Shown: piece after piece, positions 9,090-16,942 of the stretch | Numbering within the stretch: position 1 is the first letter of the stretch | How the letters are laid out: each line of letters opens with the position of its first letter | Assembly (NCBI GenBank): GCA_019058425.1 | Contig: JAHPYZ010000054.1 | Span: 1 to 33,455 of the forward strand | Length of the DNA: 33,455 nt | From: Promethearchaeota archaeon | Lineage (GTDB): Archaea > Asgardarchaeota > Lokiarchaeia > Sigyniarchaeales > SOKP01 | Direction of reading: 5' to 3' | Program-made: the position numbers and the translations under genes | Notes under the pieces: generated by a model | What the model saw: the letters and a program-made list of their open reading frames with translations, nothing else | The model's database searches: none | Told to the model about the DNA's origin: nothing

Positions 9090-9199
9090 TGAATCCAAGT
9101 AATAATAAAGCTAAAGAGCTACATGAAGAAACTATTAAGCATAACCCTGTTGAAATAGATTGGATTAAAAGCCTTATTAATCGAGTAGATAATTCATAA
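9086..9199 (+). CDS. Possible 37-residue small protein overlapping the Lrp gene
   Basis: An ATG overlaps the stop of the Lrp gene by four bases (ATGA at 9086-9089), the classic arrangement for coupled translation. A second ATG follows immediately at 9089. The peptide begins MMNPSNNKAKELHEET and ends SLINRVDNS. It is hydrophilic and charged, with no membrane segment or motif that I recognise. It ends about 50 bases before the 3' end of the convergent GTPase gene. Codon composition is like that of the neighbours, but the frame is short enough to occur by chance. Confidence 0.4.
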   Translation: MMNPSNNKAKELHEETIKHNPVEIDWIKSLINRVDNS

Positions 9200-9249
9200 T
9201 ATTACAGTTTTTATAACTTTAATTGTTAGAGAGAAGAAATAATTTAAAC

Positions 9250-9843
9250 TCAATTTATAGCTGATACTAATCGATGTTTACAAAATTTTCTTAATATCAA
9301 TCTCAGTACATCTTCAAAACAATCAAGAATTCCCTCACCACTGACTGCAATAGTAAATCTTGAATCCATGTTCCGATTTTTCTTATAGTTGATCTCTCTT
9401 AAGAAATCTTGAGGACTAAATTTATCTGGTAAATCCTGCTTATTAAAGGCAATTATCAATGGAATATCATCAATGCAATCTTGGAAATAAGAAATTAATT
9501 CATTCCAGGATGTAAGATTACGCTCATACACTTCCTCTTGCGAATCTAATACGAAAATTATTCCGTCCACAGCTCGTAAGGTGATCGGTCTAGTTATCAA
9601 ATAGAAATCTTGACCAGTTGTTGTATAAATATGAAGTTTTAATCTCCATTCTTCATTTTGAAATGTAACTGTACCATAATCAAAAAAAAGAGTTCTTTTT
9701 ACTGTACTTTCGATACTTTGCAATGCATCAACCTTACCAAAGTGAGAGAACAAGGACTTAATAGAAGTAGTCTTACCAGAATAAGCTGGGCCAAAATATA
9801 CTATTTTGATCGAAAGAGTCTTATCGCAATGATCTATTATCAT
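9250..9843 (-). CDS. MglA/Ras-type small GTPase
   Basis: The 197-residue protein is a single GTPase domain. The P-loop is FGPAYSGKTTS with Lys24 and Thr25. The switch II motif is YTTTGQDFY at residues 73-81: the usual DxxG aspartate is replaced by Thr (T74-T-T-G77-Q78), as in MglA and related prokaryotic GTPases. The base-specificity motif is NKQD at 134-137, and AVSGEG near 165 is in the place of the SAK motif. It ends RKFCKHRLVSAIN without a clear prenylation motif. MglA-type GTPases act as polarity or membrane-traffic switches; Asgard archaea carry many. The ATG at 9843 lies about 27 bases downstream of an ATTTTAAAAAT stretch (about 9863-9876), so the transcript may be leaderless. It is divergent from the MarR-GNAT gene and no GAP or roadblock partner is adjacent. 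Confidence 0.9.
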   Translation of the reverse strand: MIIDHCDKTLSIKIVYFGPAYSGKTTSIKSLFSHFGKVDALQSIESTVKRTLFFDYGTVTFQNEEWRLKLHIYTTTGQDFYLITRPITLRAVDGIIFVLDSQEEVYERNLTSWNELISYFQDCIDDIPLIIAFNKQDLPDKFSPQDFLREINYKKNRNMDSRFTIAVSGEGILDCFEDVLRLILRKFCKHRLVSAIN

Positions 9844-9958
9844 GAATATAGTTTTAAAAGTACATTTTTAAAATACAATTTTTTAACAAATCACATGAGC
9901 AAGATCAAGATTTGTTTTCTACAACTTCTTAATTCAATATATTATTTCTTATGTGATA

Positions 9959-9986
9959 TTGTCAAATATTTAGTTGACAAAGTCAA
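9959..9986. promoter_or_regulatory. Overlapping inverted repeats in the promoter of the MarR-GNAT gene, candidate operator
   Basis: TTGTCAA (9959-9965) and TTGACAA (9974-9980) form a perfect 7-bp inverted repeat. The second arm is also half of TTGAC-AAA-GTCAA (9974-9986), so there are three related half-sites. A TATA-like TTTATATTATT follows directly (about 9989-9999), some 27 bases before the ATG at 10025. A protein bound here would block TBP/TFB. Self-regulation by the MarR domain encoded downstream is the simplest reading; the divergent GTPase gene could also be affected. Confidence 0.6.
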
Positions 9987-10024
9987 ACTTTATATTATTG
10001 ATATCATTCAATAGATATTGATTG

Positions 10025-10957
10025 ATGAAAAATAATCAAGAAAGAATTGGAAAAATTAGAAGTTTCAATCGTTTCTATACTAATTTGCTCGGATTATTGG
10101 ATAGAACCCTTTTAAAGAGTGCTTTTTCTCTAACTGAGGTGAGAATAATGTTTGAACTTAATCGTTTATCAACCTCAACTGCAAGTAAACTTGTTAAAGT
10201 ACTTAATTTAGATCCAGCTTATCTTAGCCGAATATTAAGTAATTTTGAAAAGAATAATATAATTCAAAAAGAACGATCGAATAAGGATATGCGTAAACAA
10301 ATACTTTCACTTACTACTAATGGACATCAAATAATTTCAGAACTACAAGACAAAGCTAGCGAGCAAATTAAGACACTCCTAGATAATGTAACAGACATAG
10401 ATCAAAATCGACTTGTGAAAGCAATGAAAACTATTGAAAGGATTTTACAAGGTGAACAAGAGAAGACAATGTTTTATAATATTCGATCTCACAAATCAGG
10501 TGATATAGGATATATCACATATCGACATGGTGTAAATTATGCGAATGAATATCAACTTGATGAAACATTTGAAGCTTATGTAGCTAAATATATGGCGGAA
10601 TTTGTTGAAAATTATGATCCCGCCAAAGAAAATATGTGGATAGTTGAAAATGAAACTGAGATCATTGGCTCAATTGCCATTGTGAAAGTAGACGATATAA
10701 CCGCTCAACTACGTTGGCTTCTTGTTGAACCTCATGAACGAAATAAAGGAATTGGCAATAAATTGGTGAATGAAGCATTAACTTTTTGTAAGCAACAGGG
10801 TTATCAAAAAATAGTTTTAGGGACATTTAGTGACCTCATAATCGCTCGAACCCTGTATGAAAAGAATGGATTTCGACTAATTGAAACTAAAAGTCATAAT
10901 ATTTGGGGACAAGATTTAACGGAAGAACAATGGGAATTGAACCTAGTAAAAGAATAA
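10025..10957 (+). CDS. MarR-type winged helix fused to GNAT acetyltransferase
   Basis: Residues 1-145 form a MarR-like DNA-binding domain: LTEVRIMFELNRL, then TASKLVKVLNLDPAYLSRI as recognition region, then the wing ERSNKDMRKQILSLTTNG. Residues about 150-310 are a GNAT N-acetyltransferase with the acetyl-CoA motif VEPHERNKGIGNKLV and a typical last segment, ARTLYEKNGFRLIETK. MarR-GNAT fusions are a known architecture; the acetylated substrate is not predictable here. I take the ATG at 10025; a TTG sits one codon earlier. The inverted repeats overlapping its promoter suggest autoregulation. It converges on the gene at 10968-11462, with 10 bases between the stops. Confidence 0.9.
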   Translation: MKNNQERIGKIRSFNRFYTNLLGLLDRTLLKSAFSLTEVRIMFELNRLSTSTASKLVKVLNLDPAYLSRILSNFEKNNIIQKERSNKDMRKQILSLTTNGHQIISELQDKASEQIKTLLDNVTDIDQNRLVKAMKTIERILQGEQEKTMFYNIRSHKSGDIGYITYRHGVNYANEYQLDETFEAYVAKYMAEFVENYDPAKENMWIVENETEIIGSIAIVKVDDITAQLRWLLVEPHERNKGIGNKLVNEALTFCKQQGYQKIVLGTFSDLIIARTLYEKNGFRLIETKSHNIWGQDLTEEQWELNLVKE

Positions 10958-10967
10958 GAGTTAAATA

Positions 10968-11462
10968 TTAAGAATGAGTATCAATCTGACTTTCATTTTC
11001 TACTAATTCATAACCACATGTTTCACAGAATCTTTGGTTTTCGTATAAAATAATCTTACCACAATTATTACATCTACTAGTATCTTCTTTTAGATACATT
11101 TCTCTATGAAATTGTAATTTTAGATTATTCATTAAACGTGCAAGTATCATTAAATATTTCTTATCCAAACCGAGGGGAGGGATCCCAATATAACCCTTTT
11201 TCAATATTACAAATAATTCTGTGCCATTTTCCTTCTCTTGTATCTTAATTGAGATTTTTACAGGTAATACTGTCGGATCCGCACGAACACCTCTTGTGTG
11301 GGCTTTAAGTCTAGAACCAAACATACCAGTTATTAGTTTTTTATTCATCTCCTTTATTTTAATATGATTCTGGTTTGCAAAATCCATGATTCTTTGGAAA
11401 ATCTCATTTTTTGGAAGGTTGGTGACTAATTTATCTTTCAATTCTAATTTTTTCAATTTCAT
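10968..11462 (-). CDS. Unknown protein with C-terminal zinc ribbon
   Basis: I do not recognise a family for this 164-residue protein. The first 125 residues look like a compact alpha/beta domain (an amphipathic N-terminal helix region, then strands such as VLPVKISIKIQEK and GTELFVILKKG). Residues about 130-155 form a rubredoxin-like zinc ribbon, CNNCGKIILYENQRFCETCG, with two CxxC knuckles. The tail is acidic and polar. A good ribosome binding site (AGGGAG) precedes the ATG at 11462. Zinc ribbons at protein ends recur in this window (10968, 13346, 17257, 30409), which is common in Asgard proteomes. No signal peptide or membrane segment is seen, so it is probably cytoplasmic. Confidence 0.7.
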   Translation of the reverse strand: MKLKKLELKDKLVTNLPKNEIFQRIMDFANQNHIKIKEMNKKLITGMFGSRLKAHTRGVRADPTVLPVKISIKIQEKENGTELFVILKKGYIGIPPLGLDKKYLMILARLMNNLKLQFHREMYLKEDTSRCNNCGKIILYENQRFCETCGYELVENESQIDTHS

Positions 11463-11640
11463 AACTCCCTATTATCTTGTATCTTTTCTAAATAAGAGGT
11501 ATCAAATCCTATTAATTAATAAAATGGAGTCCAGTTATTAATTTGACTCCTTTTTACAATCAAAAAGATTTGAAAACCTGAATGAAAAGGGTATATTTTA
11601 AATACAAACAATCAAGTGTAGAGTTATATATCAACATTTT

Positions 11641-12855
11641 TTGGACTTATCTATTCCAAATAAAATTAAAGCAGTAAAATCATCGCTAAAGATTACAATG
11701 ATTAAAGTAGCCCGAATTAAAAGAAATCTTAGAAACTTTGCGTTTCCTCGATTATCTGGGACGGAGTTTGAACTTAAAGCTTTTAATAGAGCAAAACAAG
11801 AAGTAGAAAATCTGAATTTGGAATATGAAGTAGAAAATTTCACCTTTAGTTCTTTTTATTCGAGATTATATCCTAAAATCGCATTTCTATCTGTTTCATT
11901 AATATTATTAATACAATTCTTCACTATATCTCTGACTATCTATTTGATTTTAGTATTTCTTTTACTTGGTATTGTGATTACATCTTTTATATTGACGAGA
12001 AAACCCGAGAAAATTCGTTTCTTACCAAAATTCAATTCACAAAACCTTCTAGTAAAGATTAAATCTCTATCAAATGAAATGAAAAATAATGATAGAATCG
12101 TATTGTTTATAAGTCATTTGGATTCCAAAGGACAGAGATTTAAAATTCAAACTAGGATAAGAGTGATAAAACTCTGGGTTTACACCTCAATTATTCTAGT
12201 TGTTATTATAATTCTTAAAAATTTGATATATTTGGGATTTAAATTGATAATTTCTATTATCGGACTATTACCTTTGATATTGAACATGTTCGCATCCATT
12301 TTAATACTACTTAATACTACTAATAACAGTTCTGATGGTGCTATTGATAACGCTTCAGGTATAGTGTGCAATTTAGAAATGTTAAACCATTACAATGTTC
12401 CTGAAAACAGATTAACAAACTATCACATGTGGTTCCTTTTTACTGGAGCTGAAGAATGCGGAACAATGGGTATTAGACATTTTTATCATAATTTAAAAAA
12501 TTTTGATTCTAATAAATCGATAATATTTAATTTTGAATCCGTCGTTAGTTATATTGTTCTATTTCCAGGAGGTGAAGGGGATCACATCAAGGATATTAAT
12601 AATTTACTATTGAATAACAATAGAAGGCTTACAATCAGAAATCATGCTAAAAAAAGAATTTTCGGTACTCATTCTGATGGAGGATTTTTAGGAGATAGGG
12701 GTCTTCAAGGATTCGGAATTGGTGGGGCGGGAGCACATGGTTATATGCATACTTCTAATGATACTATCGATAAAGTCAATACGACAATTTTAAAAAGACT
12801 ATGCTTGGTTCTTACAGATGCTTTAAAAGAACACGATTCCGCTTTTTTTAAATAG
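11641..12855 (+). CDS. Membrane-embedded M28-type zinc peptidase
   Basis: Zinc-ligand motifs of the M28 (aminopeptidase Y/S) family appear in order: SHLDSK (His159, Asp161), DNASG (Asp236), GAEECGTMG (Glu271, Glu272) and HGYMHTSNDT (His370). The N-terminal signature PRLSGTEFELKAFNRAKQE is also that of M28 enzymes. Unusually, a hydrophobic hairpin (about 82-118) separates the N-terminal segment from the core, and a second one (about 178-227) lies between His159 and Asp236, where soluble members have only a short loop. Four membrane helices are therefore predicted inside the catalytic fold. The likely role is removing N-terminal residues from peptides at the membrane. The start is uncertain: TTG at 11641, or ATG at 11698 (residue 20), both upstream of the conserved region. 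TATA-like stretches lie at 11592-11604 and 11624-11630. Confidence 0.82.
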   Translation: MDLSIPNKIKAVKSSLKITMIKVARIKRNLRNFAFPRLSGTEFELKAFNRAKQEVENLNLEYEVENFTFSSFYSRLYPKIAFLSVSLILLIQFFTISLTIYLILVFLLLGIVITSFILTRKPEKIRFLPKFNSQNLLVKIKSLSNEMKNNDRIVLFISHLDSKGQRFKIQTRIRVIKLWVYTSIILVVIIILKNLIYLGFKLIISIIGLLPLILNMFASILILLNTTNNSSDGAIDNASGIVCNLEMLNHYNVPENRLTNYHMWFLFTGAEECGTMGIRHFYHNLKNFDSNKSIIFNFESVVSYIVLFPGGEGDHIKDINNLLLNNNRRLTIRNHAKKRIFGTHSDGGFLGDRGLQGFGIGGAGAHGYMHTSNDTIDKVNTTILKRLCLVLTDALKEHDSAFFK

Positions 12856-12862
12856 GCACACT

Positions 12863-13255
12863 TTATTTGATTTTATGTGAGAGTTTATGAACAATCCACC
12901 ATTTATCATCGATCTTCATCAGATTAAAATAATCAACATATCCAACTTCTTCACATTCTATTCTTAGTTTTACAGCCGCATTATTCCCTGTTACATCAAC
13001 ATTATAGAATTCAGTTGTCCAGGTAAGGTTTTTGTTCACTTTGCCTGGATCATACCAAGACATATATTCAGCTTTATCAACTATTCTCAGTTGGCCTTTC
13101 TCATCAAATAAAAAAAACTTCCATTCATCATGCAAGATGTTTTTGTAGAGTTCAGGATCACTCCTAACGTGTCCTTCATGGTAATAATCCAGAATAGACT
13201 TTTTTATAATACTTTTTTCTATTTCCTTATCATTTTCAAATTGATTGGTTGACAT
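12863..13255 (-). CDS. NTF2-like protein (putative lumazine-binding type)
   Basis: The 130-residue protein has the cone-shaped NTF2/SnoaL fold pattern: an N-terminal helix pair (KSILDYYHEGHVRSDPELYK), then ILHDEWKFFLFDEKGQ, a cysteine-poor beta sheet (NAAVKLRIECEEVGYVDYF) and the final strand DDKWWIVHKLSH. The closest named family from memory is the putative lumazine-binding domain (Lumazine_bd_2), whose members are mostly of unknown function. The AAGGAG ribosome binding site is 5 bases before the ATG. It converges on the M28 peptidase gene with 7 bases between the stops. No partner gene indicates its ligand. Confidence 0.75.
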   Translation of the reverse strand: MSTNQFENDKEIEKSIIKKSILDYYHEGHVRSDPELYKNILHDEWKFFLFDEKGQLRIVDKAEYMSWYDPGKVNKNLTWTTEFYNVDVTGNNAAVKLRIECEEVGYVDYFNLMKIDDKWWIVHKLSHKIK

Positions 13256-13345
13256 TTTACTCCTTTTTTTTATGTAGATTAAATCTTATATTACGCAATT
13301 CATAATAAAGTTAGTATTTTATCTATTTTTCCAGCAATCATCCAT

Positions 13346-14518
13346 TTAATAGAAAAAAGCTGAAAGCAATAAATTAACCAATAATGATGAAAGTATAATA
13401 AGAATTCCATAAAATATAACTACTTTAAAGACATCTTTTCTTGTTTCAGGAAAATTTTTTTTTAAGATAGTTCGTAACGGGAAACTAACTGATGATTTTA
13501 CTGGTTTTGGAATTCTTATTAAAAATGGAGTTTTTTTACGATATTCTCTGTATTTTTCTGGATATTTCTTAGATAACTTAATATCCTCAATAAAGGCAAC
13601 ACCAACTATTATTAAAGCAAAAATTACCCATGGTAAACTAGCTCCTAACCCTATTCTACCCAAAGGCACAACTATTAATTCAAGAGTCATATAATGAACA
13701 AAAAAACCATAACTCCAAATGAGAAATCCTAAATATTGAGGATGTCTTGAATATTTATATATTGAAAAATCTATTATATCTCTCTTTTGATCCTTCCCAT
13801 AAAACCAACTAATAACTCCTGATGTGAAAATATACAATCCTAAAATCATAATGATCCATGGTAAGATCCATATTATCGAATAATTAAAATAAAAAAGAAA
13901 AAATAAAAGATAAACTGGCATGAATACAATAATCCCAAGTGTTAAAAAATTAAAATAGGAGGGCTCTAATGGCAACCATATTACTCCTAATATTCCAATA
14001 CCAGCAAGAAAAAACATAGACCCGGCAAAACTTCCAAAAGTAGGTAAAAATAGGAAAAATGAGCTAGAAACCGAAATCTTTTCTCTTTTTATTAATAAGC
14101 CAAGTATGATAAAAATTACAATAACAATCAAGCAAGCATAACCAAATGGTCTAACAGCATTAATAAAGACCTCAATTTCATCGGGGTTGAATGCAGGATG
14201 AATGTCTGGAAATATTTGACTTAATAAATTGTTCATTAGAAAAAGAAATGTAGTTATGAAAAAAAATAACGAAAACGTGAACAATATTGCCAACAGCTTA
14301 AGATTCTTAAGTTGTTCTTCACCCATTGTTTCCTTTCCGCCTTCTTTTTCTTGTTTTTTCAAGTAATACTTGAGGTAATCTTCTTTAGTAGATTTCCTTA
14401 TAGAATTTCTCCCATGACAGTTTTCACAGATTTCAAGTTTCATGTATGCAAATTCTCCACATAAATCACAAATATACGGAAAAGCTTTCTGAAATTGTCT
14501 TAACTTTATAGATAACAT
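13346..14518 (-). CDS. Membrane protein with N-terminal zinc ribbon and C-terminal ICMT/PEMT-type methyltransferase domain
   Basis: Residues 15-36 hold a zinc ribbon (CDLCGEF, Cys17/Cys20; CENCHG, Cys31/Cys34). From about residue 70 there are roughly eight hydrophobic segments. The C-terminal part carries the signature of the isoprenylcysteine-carboxyl/phospholipid methyltransferase family: YKYSRHPQYLGFL, a hydrophobic hairpin, and EDIKLSKKYPEKYREYRKKTPF, in which the RHP and the E-x-E/K-Y segments bind S-adenosylmethionine and the substrate carboxyl in characterised ICMTs. The reaction is probably S-adenosylmethionine-dependent methylation of a lipid or prenylated substrate at the membrane; the substrate is unknown. 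The cytoplasmic zinc ribbon on such an enzyme is uncommon. It is transcribed alone, with 90 bases to the NTF2-like gene downstream. Confidence 0.82.
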   Translation of the reverse strand: MLSIKLRQFQKAFPYICDLCGEFAYMKLEICENCHGRNSIRKSTKEDYLKYYLKKQEKEGGKETMGEEQLKNLKLLAILFTFSLFFFITTFLFLMNNLLSQIFPDIHPAFNPDEIEVFINAVRPFGYACLIVIVIFIILGLLIKREKISVSSSFFLFLPTFGSFAGSMFFLAGIGILGVIWLPLEPSYFNFLTLGIIVFMPVYLLFFLFYFNYSIIWILPWIIMILGLYIFTSGVISWFYGKDQKRDIIDFSIYKYSRHPQYLGFLIWSYGFFVHYMTLELIVVPLGRIGLGASLPWVIFALIIVGVAFIEDIKLSKKYPEKYREYRKKTPFLIRIPKPVKSSVSFPLRTILKKNFPETRKDVFKVVIFYGILIILSSLLVNLLLSAFFY

Positions 14519-14597
14519 AATAAAAGAACATTAAATTTTAGAAAAATTCGATTTACTCATTAAATCTCTTGATACTAGAATTTGTTTTTAGATATTT

Positions 14598-14618
14598 GAA
14601 TTTTTCCGAAGAAAATTC
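14598..14618. promoter_or_regulatory. 7-bp inverted repeat between divergent genes
   Basis: GAATTTT (14598-14604) and AAAATTC (14612-14618) are separated by TCCGAAG in the 274-base region between the methyltransferase gene (minus) and the small cysteine protein gene (plus). It may be an operator or a hairpin; nothing else supports a function. Confidence 0.3.
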
Positions 14619-14792
14619 GTAAAAATAGTGATAATAGGTTAGATTATTTTCAATACCCCTTCTTCAAATTAAATCTCAACCTAATGGAAAATGAAAAATA
14701 TAATTGTTTAAATATGAGAGATTAAAATCAATTATAACACAGAACTGTTGATTAACTTAATATATAGGAGAATGTAGAGGGATAAAAGAAAA

Positions 14793-15290
14793 ATGATAAA
14801 TTTATTGAAGGATAAAGTTGGAATAAAATATTGTGCTTGGTGTCATAAAACTGTTGAGTTAGAAACATCTCTCGTTATTTTAGAGGTTAAGACAGTACCT
14901 GTTAATCTATTCTTTTTTCACATTGAACACTTTAAAGATCTTTTGGATTGTCTGGAGACTTATGCAAAGGATAAAGAAAGTGGTATTTTAGATAATTTCT
15001 TAAAATTAAATATTGATGGACTAAGAGAAGAAAAAATTGTGGCAGAACAACTAGGAATTGAATTTGAATTTAGAAAAGATTTGAAAGAAGTAGTCAATTT
15101 AAAGATATACGATAAGCTAAAAGAGGCTATTTTAAGAATGTTTACTTGTCCTATTTTTGAGGATTTACGTAGTTTTGAAGATTGTCTAGAGTGTATAGAT
15201 TCAAACTTCTTTAAACTTTGTTCAAAACGATTTGTGTTCTCAATTAGACCTGAAATGAAAAAATACAAGAAAGTGATGACTGAAATTTGA
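14793..15290 (+). CDS. Unknown 165-residue protein with cysteine/histidine motif
   Basis: I do not recognise this protein. The N-terminus has KYCAWCHKTVELE, a CxxCH knuckle at residues 14-18. A hydrophobic strand containing FFFHIEHFKDLLDCLETY follows, then a charged helical part and a C-terminal segment with several cysteines (FTCPIFEDL, FEDCLECIDSNFFKLC). The protein could bind a metal, but the spacing does not match a named zinc family that I know. No signal peptide or clear membrane helix is present. A TATA-like TTAATATATA (about 14757-14766) lies about 30 bases before the ATG, and GAGGG is also present upstream. The gene ends 15 bases before the convergent MBL hydrolase gene. Confidence 0.65.
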   Translation: MINLLKDKVGIKYCAWCHKTVELETSLVILEVKTVPVNLFFFHIEHFKDLLDCLETYAKDKESGILDNFLKLNIDGLREEKIVAEQLGIEFEFRKDLKEVVNLKIYDKLKEAILRMFTCPIFEDLRSFEDCLECIDSNFFKLCSKRFVFSIRPEMKKYKKVMTEI

Positions 15291-15304
15291 TCTAACTTTA
15301 CTCA

Positions 15305-15979
15305 TCATTTCCACTTTTCTATTAATTTATCAAATTCAGTTGTATAACCTGTATGTGCAGTTAAAAGCGTTTTTACATTTTCGATTTTAGCTACTTTTTT
15401 AATAGATTCAATTAATTCATCAGAATCTCTACTAATTCTCTTGAAAAAGGGTTTAATCTCACCTGATTTTAATCTAAGCAAATCTCCTGTAAACAAGGCT
15501 TTATCATCAATAAGATAGCAGGTATGCCCAGGTCTATGTCCAGGGGTACTGATCGCTTGAACCTTTATCTCCCCAATCATAATTATATCGTTGTCACTTA
15601 GAAAACTGAAATTACATTGATTCTTCACTCTTGAATCCTCTCCCACATATATTTTTGCTTTATTAAAGATTGAAAGCCCTCCTATATGATCTGGATCAGT
15701 ATGAGTTAGAAAAACATCTGTAGTTTCTTCTGGAATAATCCCCATTTTCAATAACTCTTTTTTCAAAGCTTTTGCTGAAAATCCCGCATCTATTACTAGT
15801 CTATCCGATCCTTTAGAATACATGTAAACATTTACAATACTATTTTTGATACAAACAATATTCTCAGAAAGAAGTCCGGTTCGAGACGGTGTTATGTTTG
15901 ATTTAAAGAACCAATAAATTATAAGCACTACAATTGCTACAATTACTAAGACTACAATTAGAGTATGATACCATTCCAT
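15305..15979 (-). CDS. Membrane-anchored MBL-fold metallo-hydrolase
   Basis: A hydrophobic segment at residues 5-25 (LIVVLVIVAIVVLIIYWFF) anchors a metallo-beta-lactamase-fold domain. The metal-binding residues are in HTDPDHIGG (His93, Asp95, Asp97, His98), TPGHRPGHTCYLID (His148), FTGDLL (Asp166) and TAHTGYT (His209). This is the glyoxalase II-like set that holds two metal ions. The positive-inside rule would put the catalytic domain either outside or, given KSN after the helix, in the cytoplasm; the sequence does not settle it. Substrates in this superfamily range from thioesters to nucleic acids and lactones, so only hydrolase activity is claimed. It is monocistronic and divergent from the unknown gene at 16484. 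Confidence 0.87.
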   Translation of the reverse strand: MEWYHTLIVVLVIVAIVVLIIYWFFKSNITPSRTGLLSENIVCIKNSIVNVYMYSKGSDRLVIDAGFSAKALKKELLKMGIIPEETTDVFLTHTDPDHIGGLSIFNKAKIYVGEDSRVKNQCNFSFLSDNDIIMIGEIKVQAISTPGHRPGHTCYLIDDKALFTGDLLRLKSGEIKPFFKRISRDSDELIESIKKVAKIENVKTLLTAHTGYTTEFDKLIEKWK

Positions 15980-16483
15980 TGTTATAATATTTTTTTTTAA
16001 TTTAAAAATAATTTTATTTTATATTCTGTTGTTTCAAACTAGCACCTAAAAGTATTTGTCCCTTTTGTGGATAAAAAATTTCACTTCACGCAAGCTATTT
16101 TAGTAAATCTGGGAGATTTATTATATGAATCTTAAGACAAGACTAATTTTAGTCAAGAATTCAATGAGATTTTCTGTTCTATAAGAACATAAAATGCTTA
16201 AAAAAAACAAATATAAAAAAAGAAGTTTAGTCTATATTATTGGAAAAAGAAGCTGATTAGATTTTATTAAAATCAACTCTAATCTAATTTCCTTTAGATT
16301 AAACTTAAATAATTTTAAAAGAATTGGGGATATAAAATCACAAGTAGTAAAGACTTATTCGAGTTATTTTCTAAAGTATCTTCGAATAGCTGCTCCGAAT
16401 GTGATCAAGAAAATAGTAGTGATCAATGTGATATTAAGATCATTTCTGAAAAGTTCGAGAATTCTTTAGATATTTTATATACA
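15980..16483. other. 504-base intergenic region with several palindromes
   Basis: No confident gene is seen on either strand here. Palindromic sites include GACTAA-TT-TTAGTC (16141-16154), TGTTCT-ATA-AGAACA (16175-16189), and the GATTAGA/TCTAATC/TTAGATTA cluster listed separately. A TATA-like GATATAAAAT is at 16329-16338. The plus-strand frame of the next gene is open from 16319 without a standard start codon. Confidence 0.5.
16255..16301. promoter_or_regulatory. Cluster of TCTAATC-type half-sites, candidate operator
   Basis: GATTAGA (about 16255-16261), TCTAATC (about 16279-16285) and TTAGATTA (16294-16301) are copies of one half-site. The last two form a perfect 8-bp inverted repeat, TAATCTAA (16280-16287) against TTAGATTA, with a 6-base spacer. 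The cluster lies about 30 bases upstream of a TATA-like stretch at 16329-16338, where an activator of the downstream gene could bind. Confidence 0.45.
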
Positions 16484-16942
16484 ATGTTATGGAATATAAT
16501 ACAACTTAAAACCGGAGCTAGAATAGGGATGACAGTCTCTATGGATTTAACTCGAGAAACGTTAAAATTGTTTACTGAGAGAATCAATAAATTACATCAA
16601 ATATTAAGCGAACATCGAGACATTTTGAGTGAGATATTAGTGGAAAAAATCGGAAAATATTTTGATCTTATAGCTCCAACTGGTCTCCTGGATCCCGAAG
16701 AGCTCTTAAAATCTGATATGGCTTTAAATATATTAAAAGAATTTATAAACAAGTATAATAGAACATCAAGTTGTTTTACACATATCTCTCTAACTGTAAA
16801 ACAATTAACAAATATTCTTTTACTTGAAGGAGATTATAATAACCCTCAAGTTATGCAGGATAAGAAATTCCTAGAAACCCTTCTAAAATTGATGATCATC
16901 ATTTCAAAACCACAGAAAGGAATTTATGATTTCTTCTCATGA
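16484..16942 (+). CDS. Unknown helical protein; start uncertain, frame open 55 codons further upstream
   Basis: From the ATG at 16484 the protein has 152 residues, mostly helical and charged (for example LTRETLKLFTERINKLHQIL and DILSEILVEKIGKYFDLI), with no family that I recognise and no membrane segment. The frame stays open upstream to the stop at 16316. Those 55 codons look coding: they read KDLFELFSKVSS, then SCSECDQENSSDQCD, then IISEKFENSLDILYT, which flows into the annotated part. They contain no ATG, GTG or TTG. A TATA-like stretch at 16329-16338 would place a transcript start near 16360, inside this extension. Possible explanations are a non-standard start (ATT or ATC codons are present), a small indel, or chance. 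No neighbour gives a functional hint. Confidence 0.55.
   Translation: MLWNIIQLKTGARIGMTVSMDLTRETLKLFTERINKLHQILSEHRDILSEILVEKIGKYFDLIAPTGLLDPEELLKSDMALNILKEFINKYNRTSSCFTHISLTVKQLTNILLLEGDYNNPQVMQDKKFLETLLKLMIIISKPQKGIYDFFS

Noticed and set aside
9658..10014. Plus-strand frame of 118 codons
   Set aside because: It runs antisense through the start of the well-supported GTPase gene and then through the divergent promoter region with its operator; composition is not protein-like.
16021..16083. Short plus-strand stretch ending KSICPFCG and a stop, like the end of a zinc-ribbon protein
   Set aside because: Two stops lie shortly upstream in frame and there is no start codon; only one CxxC is present, so a decayed gene end is possible but not supportable.
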